A stretch of 13,868 bases of DNA from Anaerolineaceae bacterium (GTDB taxonomy: Bacteria; Chloroflexota; Anaerolineae; Anaerolineales; Anaerolineaceae). Below, piece by piece: positions 7,001-13,868 of the stretch. The stretch is from NCBI GenBank assembly GCA_003158355.1, contig PMIV01000205.1:3500-17367 (forward strand), given 5' to 3'. Numbering within the stretch: position 1 is the first letter of the stretch; every line of letters begins with the position of its first letter. The notes below the pieces were generated by a model. It saw only the letters and a program-made list of their open reading frames with translations. It did not search any database and was not told the origin of the DNA. A program made the position numbers and the translations under genes.

Positions 7001-7375
7001 CTATTGGTTCACCTCGTCCATTTCCCGGCTGGCGTTAACGTTGATGCCGGTCCCCAGCACATTCTCAAGCACAGGCTGATCCATTTTAACCGGTGCGCTC
7101 AATTCGACTGAACGCAGCAGTTTGAGCAGTTCGGGGATGCGCGGTTTAGGGAACGGCGCTGAAGTATATACCGGCATAAGCGGATGGACCGCGCCGCGGA
7201 TGCGCACCGTAGAAGCCACCATGCGGCGGGGGTCGGTCAACTCTTGTTTGGCATATTCATGTCCGCGTTTGCAGCCATTAAGGATCGAAATGATCGTCTC
7301 ACCGTCACGGGTTACTTCCAGGGTACAGCCCTTGGGGCAAGTCGTGCAAATTACTTTTTGTGTAATTGTAGGCAT
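7001..7375 (-). CDS. DUF1667-family four-cysteine protein, probable redox partner
   Basis: A 124-residue protein with C10, C13 and C17 in CTTCPKGC and C35 in NGCKRG. The four cysteines can bind an iron-sulfur cluster or a metal. The C-terminal part (about 60-100, VHPLMPVYTSAPFPKPRIPELL) is conserved in DUF1667 proteins as I know them. These are usually encoded right after a GlpA-like dehydrogenase and an FAD/NAD(P) oxidoreductase in glycerol-type operons, as here, so an electron-transfer role is inferred. The start at 7375 lies 6 bp after the previous stop, with AGGAG just before it. It is the last gene of the operon; a terminator follows 43 bp downstream. The last 20 residues look disordered. 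Confidence 0.8.
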   Translation of the reverse strand: MPTITQKVICTTCPKGCTLEVTRDGETIISILNGCKRGHEYAKQELTDPRRMVASTVRIRGAVHPLMPVYTSAPFPKPRIPELLKLLRSVELSAPVKMDQPVLENVLGTGINVNASREMDEVNQ

Positions 7376-7381
7376 CTTCTC

Positions 7382-8659
7382 CTACCTCTCAACTATTGCC
7401 ACGCGAAGTTCGCTGGCAGCTTTGATTTCTTCCACTTGAGCCGGTTTCAGGGCAATGGTCACCATTTCACCGGGGCGGGCATAGGGTTCCCCTCTGCGGG
7501 TGATCAACTTGTCACCGCTGCGCACCTCGACCCAGACCGGTTTCTCGATCGGACGGGTGACCCGCATTTGCAGCCGGATATCGTTTTCTTCGAGAGTGCT
7601 TGGATGCAAGGTCTGCGGCACGACATAACGCACATTATCTGCAGCTTTAACCGGTATCGTTGGGCCATCTGAACCCACTCCCTTGCGTACCAACTGAGCC
7701 GCCGATTTTCCGGCAGTTAGCCCGGCTTCGGTGACCCAGTCCACCAGGTCGTAGACGTGCACCACGTTCCCGGCGGAGAAAACTCCGGGGATATTGGTCT
7801 GGAAGCCGTCATCCACAAATGGACCGGCAGTGACAGGATCGATGAGCACGCCTGCCTGTCGTGAAAGCTCGTTCTCCGGGATCAGACCCACAGAGAGCAG
7901 CAGCGTATCACACGGGATGATCTCTTCGGTACCCGCGATCGGCTGCATTTTATCATCCACTGCGCAGGCTTCGATGGCTTCGACCCGGTTCTTGCCAATG
8001 ATGTTCTTGACTGTATGTTTAAGCTGCAGCCCTATGTCAAAATCCATCAGGCACTGCACGTAGTTACGCGTCAGCCCCGAAAGATACGGCATTACTTCCA
8101 AAACACGCTCCACTTTGGCACCTTCAAAAGTGAGCCGGCGCGCCATGATCATGCCAATATCGCCGGAACCCAGAATGACAAAACGTTTGCCGGGCATAAA
8201 ACCTTCCACATTCACCCAGCGTTGGGCAGTGCCGGCGGTGAAAACACCAGCCGGGCGGGTGCCGGGCAGACGAATTTGCGCGCGGCTGCGCTCGCGGCAG
8301 CCCATGGCCAATACTACCGTTTTGGCATTGATCTCAACAAATCCGTGCTGCTTGCTGGTGGCAAAAATATGGTGATCGCGAGTCACTTCCAGCACCATGG
8401 TATCGAGCAAGAAATCCACCCCCACCTGCGTGGCTTCATCAATAAAGCGTTGAGCGTAAGCAGGGCCGGGCAGGTCTTGCTTGAAAGTCTCCATGCCGAA
8501 ACCATTATGAATACATTGCAATAAAATACCGCCGGGCTCGATATCGCGGTCGATAATGAGCACCGCCTCCGCGCCGTTTTTCTTGGCGGCAATTGCGGCA
8601 GCCAGACCGCCGGGTCCGCTGCCGATAACAACCACATCATAGTTCTCTTTATGCATCAT
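7382..8659 (-). CDS. FAD/NAD(P)-dependent oxidoreductase of the GlpA-associated type
   Basis: A 425-residue flavoprotein with two dinucleotide-binding folds. The FAD site is at 9-18 (VVVIGSGPGG), and the NAD(P) site at 161-170 (VILGSGDIGM). Family signatures are GILLQCIHNGFG (45-56), MGCRERSRAQIRLPGTRP (119-136) and the second FAD contact GVFSAGNV (292-299). Residues from 330 on form a separate C-terminal domain. Proteins of this type accompany GlpA-like dehydrogenases and DUF1667 proteins, presumably passing electrons between the bound flavin and NAD(P) or another carrier. I chose the ATG at 8659, one base after the GlpA-like stop, with GGAGG six bases before it; a second ATG follows at once (8656). 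The open frame continues to 8860, but that stretch lies within the upstream gene. Partner and electron acceptor are inferred. Confidence 0.85.
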   Translation of the reverse strand: MMHKENYDVVVIGSGPGGLAAAIAAKKNGAEAVLIIDRDIEPGGILLQCIHNGFGMETFKQDLPGPAYAQRFIDEATQVGVDFLLDTMVLEVTRDHHIFATSKQHGFVEINAKTVVLAMGCRERSRAQIRLPGTRPAGVFTAGTAQRWVNVEGFMPGKRFVILGSGDIGMIMARRLTFEGAKVERVLEVMPYLSGLTRNYVQCLMDFDIGLQLKHTVKNIIGKNRVEAIEACAVDDKMQPIAGTEEIIPCDTLLLSVGLIPENELSRQAGVLIDPVTAGPFVDDGFQTNIPGVFSAGNVVHVYDLVDWVTEAGLTAGKSAAQLVRKGVGSDGPTIPVKAADNVRYVVPQTLHPSTLEENDIRLQMRVTRPIEKPVWVEVRSGDKLITRRGEPYARPGEMVTIALKPAQVEEIKAASELRVAIVER

Positions 8660-8660
8660 G

Positions 8661-10130
8661 TCAGGCCTCCACATCTTTGGTGAGCCGCGCGAGGAACTCT
8701 GATCCGGTGCCTTTTTTGGTGATCTCCAGTGGAGAAACGCCCAACTCTTGCGAAAGGATTGCAACGACCCTGGGCATATCAAAGGCGCCCAGGCAGCGTC
8801 CTGTCCCCAGCCAGGTGCGGCGCTTGATGGCATCGTAGGTCTTGGCCGGCAGCGGGGCATGGATCTCGGCCACGATCTCGCCTTCGGTGATCATTTCGCA
8901 GCGGCAGATCATGTGCCCGTAGCGCGCGTCTTTTGCCACCAGGGCAGCCTGCTCTTCATGGTTGAGATGGTTGAAGCGCGGTCGGGCCGGGCGGATGGGA
9001 TTGAAATCCTTTTTCTCCACCAGCTTTTCACCGGCTTCCTTTAATAGTTCGACTACCCGCTGCGCAATGGCAGGAGCCGAGGTCAGCCCCGGGGACTCGA
9101 TGCCGCCCAGATTGACCAAACCCTGCACTTCTTTGGGAATCTCGATCACGAAGTCGTGCGAATAATCGCCATTTTTGGCGTGTGCATTGCCGGTCGCGCG
9201 TAGACCGGCAAAGACCGCGATGATGCTGCGCGGCGCGATGGAAGGCACTAATCTTTGCGAACCAGACCAAATTTCTGCCAGTCCGTCAGCAGTGACAGCT
9301 CTATTTTCTTTTTCGGGGACCATATTGGAATTAGGACCGACCAGTGCATTGCCGTGGGTGCTGCCCAGCACCAGAATACCCTTGCTTACCTCACTGGGCA
9401 CCGGGAAGAGAATATTCTCCATCTGGATCTCACTTTTATCCAGAATGTAGTACTCACCCTTGCGCGGTGTGATCTTGAATTCGGGGCGAACACCGGCTTT
9501 ATGCATAACTTCATCGGAATACAGACCGGCAGCATTGACCACCCAGCGGCAGGCAAAATCGCCGCGGCTGGTCTTGATGCCGATGATCTTGCTGCCCTCT
9601 TTAATGAAGTCAACAAAGGCCGTGTCGGTCATCACCTGTGCACCGTTGTTGATGGCATTTTCGAGTGGGGCGATGCAGGCCGCAAATGGGTCGACCATCC
9701 CGGCGGTGGGGGTAAACAAAGCCCCGGTGGTGAGCGGATTGACGCGCGGTTCGCGGCGTTTCATTTCATCAGCAGAAATGATCTCGCTCGGCACACCGTT
9801 TGCTTTGGCACGCGCCTGTAATGTTTCCAGGCAGTCACAGCCTTCTTCGATGGCCACAATATAAGCACCGCTGCGTTTAAAAGGGATTCCTAATTCAGCC
9901 GAAAGCGTGTCCCACATGGGGTTGGCCAGGTGATTCATCTCCGCTTTGAGTGTGCCCGGCACCGGGTCATGGCCGGCATGCACAATGGCCGAGTTGGCGG
10001 AACTGGCGCCCATGCCAATATCTGACTCTTTTTCGATCAACAAGATCGAGAGATTGTAGCGAGAAAGCGCACGGGCGGTCATACAGCCCACCACTCCCCC
10101 GCCGATAATGATCACGTCATAAGAATTCAT
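8661..10130 (-). CDS. GlpA-like FAD-dependent dehydrogenase with C-terminal BFD-like [2Fe-2S] domain
   Basis: A 489-residue enzyme of the DAO/GlpA superfamily. The FAD fold is at 5-15 (DVIIIGGGVVG), followed by GMGASSANSAIVHAG (39-53), typical of anaerobic glycerol-3-phosphate dehydrogenase and L-2-hydroxyglutarate oxidase relatives. Other flavin-side words are VNAAGLYSD near 198 and GIESPGLTSAPAIA near 345. The C-terminal BFD-like domain (about 405-475) has C409 and C411 in ICRCE and C446 in GTGRC. The usual fourth cysteine (GRCxGxFC) is replaced by D451. It should oxidise a glycerol-3-phosphate-like hydroxy compound and pass electrons to the two following gene products. The gene leads the operon; its Shine-Dalgarno is weak (GGAA). 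The next gene begins one base after its stop. The substrate is uncertain because the cluster kinase is not a typical glycerol kinase. Confidence 0.85.
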   Translation of the reverse strand: MNSYDVIIIGGGVVGCMTARALSRYNLSILLIEKESDIGMGASSANSAIVHAGHDPVPGTLKAEMNHLANPMWDTLSAELGIPFKRSGAYIVAIEEGCDCLETLQARAKANGVPSEIISADEMKRREPRVNPLTTGALFTPTAGMVDPFAACIAPLENAINNGAQVMTDTAFVDFIKEGSKIIGIKTSRGDFACRWVVNAAGLYSDEVMHKAGVRPEFKITPRKGEYYILDKSEIQMENILFPVPSEVSKGILVLGSTHGNALVGPNSNMVPEKENRAVTADGLAEIWSGSQRLVPSIAPRSIIAVFAGLRATGNAHAKNGDYSHDFVIEIPKEVQGLVNLGGIESPGLTSAPAIAQRVVELLKEAGEKLVEKKDFNPIRPARPRFNHLNHEEQAALVAKDARYGHMICRCEMITEGEIVAEIHAPLPAKTYDAIKRRTWLGTGRCLGAFDMPRVVAILSQELGVSPLEITKKGTGSEFLARLTKDVEA

Positions 10131-10180
10131 AATTTTTCCGTTTGATAAATATTATTTTTAATCTGTTAATTGACCGTTTT

Positions 10181-10186
10181 ATTATA
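10181..10186 (-). promoter_or_regulatory. -10 box of the dehydrogenase operon promoter
   Basis: A perfect TATAAT on the minus strand, 50 bp upstream of the ATG at 10130. The hexamer at 17-bp spacing (AATATT, 10204-10209) is a poor -35, which fits a promoter needing an activator. The 14-bp palindrome lies just upstream of that -35 position. Confidence 0.5.
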
Positions 10187-10214
10187 GTAAACTTGCACTT
10201 TTAAATATTATTTC

Positions 10215-10228
10215 TGCACATATGTGCA
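10215..10228. promoter_or_regulatory. Putative operator 1, perfect 14-bp palindrome
   Basis: TGCACATATGTGCA is fully self-complementary. It lies about 29 bp upstream of the dehydrogenase -10 box, next to the weak -35, where an activator would bind. The adjacent SorC-family regulator is the obvious candidate binder, by position only. Confidence 0.5.
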
Positions 10229-10275
10229 ATTGAAATCCATTTCTCCAGGTCTCTGTTTGAACATTTTCTCGACTC

Positions 10276-10304
10276 TTTTGCACATTTGTTCATTGAAGTA
10301 TACT
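10276..10304 (+). promoter_or_regulatory. Putative regulator promoter overlapping operator 2
   Basis: TATACT (10299-10304) lies 17 bp after TTTTGC (10276-10281), or 15 bp after the better-matching TTGCAC (10278-10283). TGCACATTTGTTCA (10279-10292) matches operator 1 in the left half and differs by one base from a perfect TGTGCA right half. Its overlap with the -35 and spacer suggests autorepression. The two operator centres are 64 bp apart, about six helical turns. Confidence 0.45.
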
Positions 10305-10442
10305 ATCGAATAATCAGTACTCCATCAAACCTCATTTTGTGAGATCTTTGTATTTGTATTCTAATGAATGTCCTCGGATCGAAATCATAAATTCATGTAT
10401 GACGGGGGACAAGGTTTATTTTCGGCATTTCGGAGACGATCC

Positions 10443-11414
10443 ATGGACGATCAAGATAAAAGTTCTGAAGCGATCCGGGCCGCGCGTATGTATTACTATC
10501 AGAACATGACCACCGAAGCCATTGCCCATGAGCTCAATATTTCCCGCTCCACTGTCTCGCGGCTGCTCAGTTTTGCCAGGTCCAGTGGTCTGATCGATAT
10601 CCGCATCATCGATCCGAACGAGCATCCCCAATTGCTCGAAAAGAAGATCGTTGAACATTTTAAGATCAAACAAGCCCATGTGGTGCCAGTACCGGATATC
10701 GCCGGTGAAGTGGAATGGTTGGCACGCGTGGCGCAATACACAGCAAATTATTTAAATTCGATCTTTGAATCAAATATGATCCTGGGAATCGCCTGGGGAA
10801 CGACGATCAGCGGCGTTTCCAAGCATCTCCGCCCCAAAGCAACGCACAATTCACAGATCGTGCAGTTGAACGGCGCCGGCAACACTAACACGATGGGAAT
10901 CGATTATGCCAGTGAGATCATTGTACGCTTTGCGCAAAACTATCAGGCAGTCGCTCATCTTTTCCCGGTACCCACTTTCTTCGATTATGCGGCCACCAAA
11001 CAGGTACTTTGGAAAGAACGCAGTATCCGCCGCCTGCTTGATCTGCAAAATCAAGCTGATCTGCTGCTTTACAGCATTGGAGCAGTCAATGCCGGCATTC
11101 CCAGCCAAGTGTACAGCGGTGGGTATCTTGAAGAAGTGGATTACGTTGATCTAAAAAAAAGACGATTGGTGGGGGACGTGGCAACTGTCTTTTTCAGGGA
11201 AGACGGCAGTTTCAACGACATTCCCATCAATGACCGTTCCAGCGGTCCAAACCTTGAGCTGTTCCAAAACAAACACGGAATTTGCGTCGTCTCCGGTCTG
11301 GCGAAAGTCAAGGGGCTTGCCGCGGCGCTTAAGGGCCGCCTTATCAGCGACCTCATCGTTGATGAACCTACCGCCAGAAATTTAGTCGATAATTACATCC
11401 TTCCGGTGAGCTAA
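10443..11414 (+). CDS. SorC/DeoR-type sugar-binding transcriptional regulator
   Basis: A 323-residue SorC-family regulator. The N-terminal DNA-binding domain has a helix-turn-helix at about 22-42 (MTTEAIAHELNISRSTVSRLL). The rest is the sugar-phosphate-binding domain: GIAWGTTISG (115-124), VQLNGAG (140-146), YSIGAVNAGIP (210-220) and RRLVGDVATVFF (240-251) are typical positions for effector binding and tetramer contacts. I chose the ATG at 10443, preceded by GGAG at 10432-10435 with a 7-nt gap. The frame extends to 10368, but that start has no Shine-Dalgarno and the extra 25 residues are atypical for the family. It is divergent from the dehydrogenase operon and probably controls it and itself through the shared palindromes. 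The effector is likely a phosphorylated sugar or polyol made by this pathway. Confidence 0.85.
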   Translation: MDDQDKSSEAIRAARMYYYQNMTTEAIAHELNISRSTVSRLLSFARSSGLIDIRIIDPNEHPQLLEKKIVEHFKIKQAHVVPVPDIAGEVEWLARVAQYTANYLNSIFESNMILGIAWGTTISGVSKHLRPKATHNSQIVQLNGAGNTNTMGIDYASEIIVRFAQNYQAVAHLFPVPTFFDYAATKQVLWKERSIRRLLDLQNQADLLLYSIGAVNAGIPSQVYSGGYLEEVDYVDLKKRRLVGDVATVFFREDGSFNDIPINDRSSGPNLELFQNKHGICVVSGLAKVKGLAAALKGRLISDLIVDEPTARNLVDNYILPVS

Positions 11415-11445
11415 GAAAACGATCAGAATATTTTCATTTTAAGAT

Positions 11446-11486
11446 AAAAAAAGACGAAGGCTTTTTAACATCCTTCGTCTTTTTTT
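11446..11486. terminator. Bidirectional rho-independent terminator
   Basis: Seven A residues plus GACGAAGG (11446-11460) pair with CCTTCGTC plus seven T residues (11472-11486) around an 11-nt loop. Both strands give a GC-rich stem followed by a T-run. It lies between the convergent regulator (ends 11414) and kinase (ends 11494) and should stop transcription from both sides. Confidence 0.9.
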
Positions 11487-11493
11487 GAATTCA

Positions 11494-13056
11494 TTAATCC
11501 CTTGGCGGGTACCCGGTAATGTCGCGAATTTCATCATATAACGGCTGCAGCCGCTCGTACATCTTACAGTAAACACGATTATACAATTCGTTGTACATCA
11601 GGTGATTGGCTGCAATAGGTTCAAAGGCCTTCCCTTGATGAGTCATTTCTTTTACAGCGACTTCAAAATTGGGATGCAATTTCAACCCGACCGCAACATC
11701 CATGGCAGCACCGAGCCCGCTGGCTTCATACACGTGAGGTCTGCACGTGGGCAGGCCAAAAATATCAGCCGTGAGCTGCATGGCAGCCTCACTCTGGCTG
11801 CCGCCGCCAGCCACGCGGATCTGGGTGACCGGGATATGAGTGCGTTTGGCCGTGCGTTCCATGCCCTCACGAAGAGCATAAGCCAGCCCTTCGAGGATGG
11901 AGCGATACATATAGGCACGCGTATGCACGTCGCCAAAGCCAATGATGGCACCTTTGGCTTCGGGGCCGGGCACCTTGAGGCCAGGCGACCAGTAGGGCTG
12001 CAGCATTAGCCCGCGCGAACCTGCTGGCACCGAGTTGACCAGGTCATCGAAGAGCTCTTCGGTCTCCACGCCGCGTTCCACGGCCAGGCGCTCTTCGTTC
12101 ATGCCGAATTCTCGCTTGAACCACGAGACCATCCAGTAACCTCTATAGATCTGAGTCTCCAGCGAATATGAGTTAGGAACCGCTGATGGATAGGGAGGAA
12201 TGAGCGGAATAACCTCGGTGTACTTTTCAAGGGTGATATTGATGGTAGCGGTGGTACCGTAAGACAGGCAAGCAATGCGCGGATCCACACAACCGGCACC
12301 GACCACCTCACAGGCTTTGTCAGCGGCAGCGGCGATGAGGGGTAACCCCACCGGGATACCCGTAGCCGCGGCCGCTTCGGGCGTAATCTCTCCCAACAAA
12401 CCGGTGGGGAGCACGAGGTCCGGCAGCAAGGCAATGTCCATTGGCACAGCCTGCCACTTCCAATCGCTTTTTCCGCACCAGGTCATCTTTTTGTAATCGA
12501 AAGGTATATAACCCACCTGGCAGCCAACTGAATCTACGTAACGATTTACCAGTTTATGAGTGATATACCCGGATAATAAAAGGAACTTATGGGTCGCTTT
12601 CCAAATTTCCGGTTGATTCACACGAACCCAGTTGGCTTCGGCTTCTGACTGCATGTACGCCACAGTTTCACTCATACCAGCCAGCTTAAATAATGTTCCC
12701 CATAGACCGTCCAGGGGTTTTTGGCCTGGGGTGCGGCGCTGATCGAGCCAATGGATGGCCGGGCGTAGCGGAACACCGGCTTTATCTACATTGATCAAAG
12801 TTGAACGCTGCGTGGTAAGTCCTACACCGGCAACAGCATTTTTATCCACGCCAGGCATGCTCCAAAGTTGCTGGCAGGCCAGGCAGACCGCGTTCCAATA
12901 GACCTCCGGGTCCTGTTCGGCATAACCAGGTTCGGTGGAATAATAGGGCTCAATAGCAACTCTAGACTTGGCAATGAGAGTCCCCTTCAGATCAAAAATC
13001 AAAGCGCGTACCGACTGTGTTCCATTATCGATTGCAAGTAACTGATCTTTATTCAT
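11494..13056 (-). CDS. FGGY-family carbohydrate/polyol kinase
   Basis: A 520-residue FGGY kinase, two actin-like ATPase domains. Seen: DNGTQS (10-15) at the N-terminal phosphate loop, TTQRS (81-85), IHWLDQRR (101-108), the probable catalytic base D246 in [15 protein letters not shown] (265-273), and the C-terminal adenosine motif AGGGSQS (416-422). The opening and [12 protein letters not shown] recall the YgcE-like subgroup, from memory. In E. coli glycerol kinase R83-E84 contact glycerol; here the pair is R84-S85, so plain glycerol is doubtful. It should phosphorylate a sugar or polyol for the neighbouring dehydrogenase, an inference from location. It is convergent with the regulator and starts 7 bp after the stop of the preceding membrane-protein gene, so its promoter must lie in or before that gene. 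The Shine-Dalgarno is AGGTG. Confidence 0.85.
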   Translation of the reverse strand: MNKDQLLAIDNGTQSVRALIFDLKGTLIAKSRVAIEPYYSTEPGYAEQDPEVYWNAVCLACQQLWSMPGVDKNAVAGVGLTTQRSTLINVDKAGVPLRPAIHWLDQRRTPGQKPLDGLWGTLFKLAGMSETVAYMQSEAEANWVRVNQPEIWKATHKFLLLSGYITHKLVNRYVDSVGCQVGYIPFDYKKMTWCGKSDWKWQAVPMDIALLPDLVLPTGLLGEITPEAAAATGIPVGLPLIAAAADKACEVVGAGCVDPRIACLSYGTTATINITLEKYTEVIPLIPPYPSAVPNSYSLETQIYRGYWMVSWFKREFGMNEERLAVERGVETEELFDDLVNSVPAGSRGLMLQPYWSPGLKVPGPEAKGAIIGFGDVHTRAYMYRSILEGLAYALREGMERTAKRTHIPVTQIRVAGGGSQSEAAMQLTADIFGLPTCRPHVYEASGLGAAMDVAVGLKLHPNFEVAVKEMTHQGKAFEPIAANHLMYNELYNRVYCKMYERLQPLYDEIRDITGYPPRD

Positions 13057-13063
13057 GATTCAC

Positions 13064-13868
13064 CTACTTTCTGTAGATTAACCAAGGAGTATTGGTTTGC
13101 GGATCGATGATTTTATTTTTCAGGACAAAACTTGGATCAACGGGAAGGATCTGATTCGCTGTGGTATGCACGATCAGTGTGTCAATTTTATTTTGCGCTA
13201 ACCAGGAAGGATCTTGCAAAGATTGACTCTCTAAAACGGGCACCAGGGCATATTCAAAGTGTTTACCGAAGAAGGGATATTCCCAGTCTCCATTTAATAA
13301 AGACAGTCCAATACGGGATTTTGCCGGAATAAGTTTTTCAAACTCATTCAGAATCGCGTAATGCTGCCCGGAGGAATAGGTCTCCCTTTCCAGACTGTTT
13401 AACGAGGCAATATCGATCTTGGCAGGCAGAATGGGGAAAAGTGAATAGCCGGTATGGCAGATCGCTTTTGAAACGATTGTGGGATGGGCCAAAACTGAGG
13501 GTTTGGAACAATCGCGGGCGACGGTTCTTTGCGTAACGATCGGTTTTGAATCATTCATCAGCACCGAGAAGGTCAATACCAGAACCGCAATAATTGAGAT
13601 TACCAGCATCGTAATTTGTCCGCTTTTTTTTCGATTAATGAGAAGTGTCACTAACGGCATTGAGATGGCAATTCCCGGGTTGAAATATCTTCCCTGGTAA
13701 GGGTCCCACCCGGGGCGGAGAATACCGATTCCCAGCATCAAGAAAAATGGCACCAGAAGCAAAAAGGCGATCTTCGTGTTTTTGGTTTTGACGGCTTGAA
13801 TAATGCCCATGAAGAATGCCGGAAGCAGCAGCAAGAAACTGATCGGACCAAACCACGAAAAATCTTCA
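13064..13868 (-). CDS. C-terminal part of a membrane glycosyltransferase-like protein (cut by window edge)
   Basis: The frame is open to the last base of the window, so the N-terminus is missing. A TTG at 13834 is not a credible start, since reading upstream gives FSWFGPISF in line with the family. The visible part has about four membrane segments (near residues 1-14, 20-38, 50-66 and 73-92 counted from 13834), with GRYFNPGIA between the second and third. A roughly 150-residue soluble tail follows. SWFGP, the GRYF-P loop and a tail with WEYPFFG resemble ArnT/PMT-type (GT39/GT83) polyprenyl-phosphate-sugar-dependent glycosyltransferases common in Chloroflexota. The catalytic N-terminal Asp motif cannot be checked. 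Seven bases separate its stop from the kinase start, so co-transcription is possible though functionally unexplained. Confidence 0.6.
   Translation of the reverse strand, partial: EDFSWFGPISFLLLLPAFFMGIIQAVKTKNTKIAFLLLVPFFLMLGIGILRPGWDPYQGRYFNPGIAISMPLVTLLINRKKSGQITMLVISIIAVLVLTFSVLMNDSKPIVTQRTVARDCSKPSVLAHPTIVSKAICHTGYSLFPILPAKIDIASLNSLERETYSSGQHYAILNEFEKLIPAKSRIGLSLLNGDWEYPFFGKHFEYALVPVLESQSLQDPSWLAQNKIDTLIVHTTANQILPVDPSFVLKNKIIDPQTNTPWLIYRK

Larger units (their letters stand above)
10131..10442. promoter_or_regulatory. Divergent control region between the dehydrogenase operon and the SorC regulator
   Basis: This 312-bp AT-rich region contains no convincing gene. It holds a TATAAT box for the minus-strand operon, a TATACT box for the plus-strand regulator, two related palindromes (10215-10228 and 10279-10292) and an isolated half-site TGCAC (10194-10198). 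From about 10311 it should be the leader of the regulator mRNA. Upstream in-frame ATGs at 10368 and 10395 lack Shine-Dalgarno sequences. Confidence 0.6.

Noticed and set aside
8660..8860. N-terminal extension of the FAD/NAD oxidoreductase frame by 67 residues
   Set aside because: It lies inside the GlpA-like gene, has low-complexity shadow-frame composition, and the ATG at 8659 has GGAGG and matches the family N-terminus.
10368..10442. Upstream start giving a 348-residue SorC regulator
   Set aside because: No Shine-Dalgarno before 10368, whereas GGAG precedes 10443 and the family N-terminus matches that start.
11494..13056. Naming the kinase glpK
   Set aside because: The residue pair contacting glycerol in GlpK is Arg-Glu; here it is Arg-Ser, and the surrounding words fit other FGGY kinases better.
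1..13868. CRISPR arrays, tRNA or rRNA genes, transposases or integrases
   Set aside because: No regularly spaced repeats, no cloverleaf or rRNA-like stretch and no recombinase motif were seen on either strand.

Overview
The window looks like a bacterial chromosome segment, most plausibly from an Anaerolineae-type Chloroflexota. That assignment is an inference from gene types and intermediate GC; no rRNA or single-copy marker is present to test it. Two compositions meet near position 1048. Positions 1-1048 are strongly AT-rich and hold short genes. From 1049 on the DNA is GC-richer and carries ordinary metabolic genes.

Left, AT-rich part. The left edge cuts a minus-strand gene (128 residues visible) whose residues and spacing match the EcoRV type II restriction endonuclease (E..PD..DxK, each interval identical to EcoRV). 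A 52-residue basic/acidic small protein lies just upstream in the same direction. Divergent to it is a 76-residue protein with a possible Sm/LSm-like pattern. Next to the boundary lies an apparent 5'-truncated gene remnant, in frame with but beyond the stop of the neighbouring transporter gene. No DNA methyltransferase or mobility gene is visible.

Middle part, 1049-6842, all minus strand. Transcription runs right to left: a membrane-anchored alkaline-phosphatase-superfamily phosphodiesterase/phosphotransferase; a GH5 enzyme resembling glucosylceramidases/sterylglucosidases, joined to it by an ATGA overlap; a strong terminator; then a membrane-anchored alpha/beta hydrolase and an MFS transporter of the GPH/SLC45 type. 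Together these suggest breakdown of a phosphorylated glycolipid or glycoside and handling of its products.

Right part, 7001-13056. A three-gene minus-strand operon encodes a GlpA-like FAD dehydrogenase, a pyridine-nucleotide/FAD oxidoreductase and a four-cysteine DUF1667 protein, and ends in a clear terminator. It is divergent from a SorC-family regulator. The shared control region holds a perfect 14-bp palindrome and an imperfect copy 64 bp away. Beyond a bidirectional terminator lies an FGGY kinase that lacks a glycerol-contacting Glu of GlpK. The set resembles a glycerol / glycerol-3-phosphate pathway but may serve another polyol or sugar. The window ends in the C-terminal part of a membrane glycosyltransferase-like protein, cut by the right edge.
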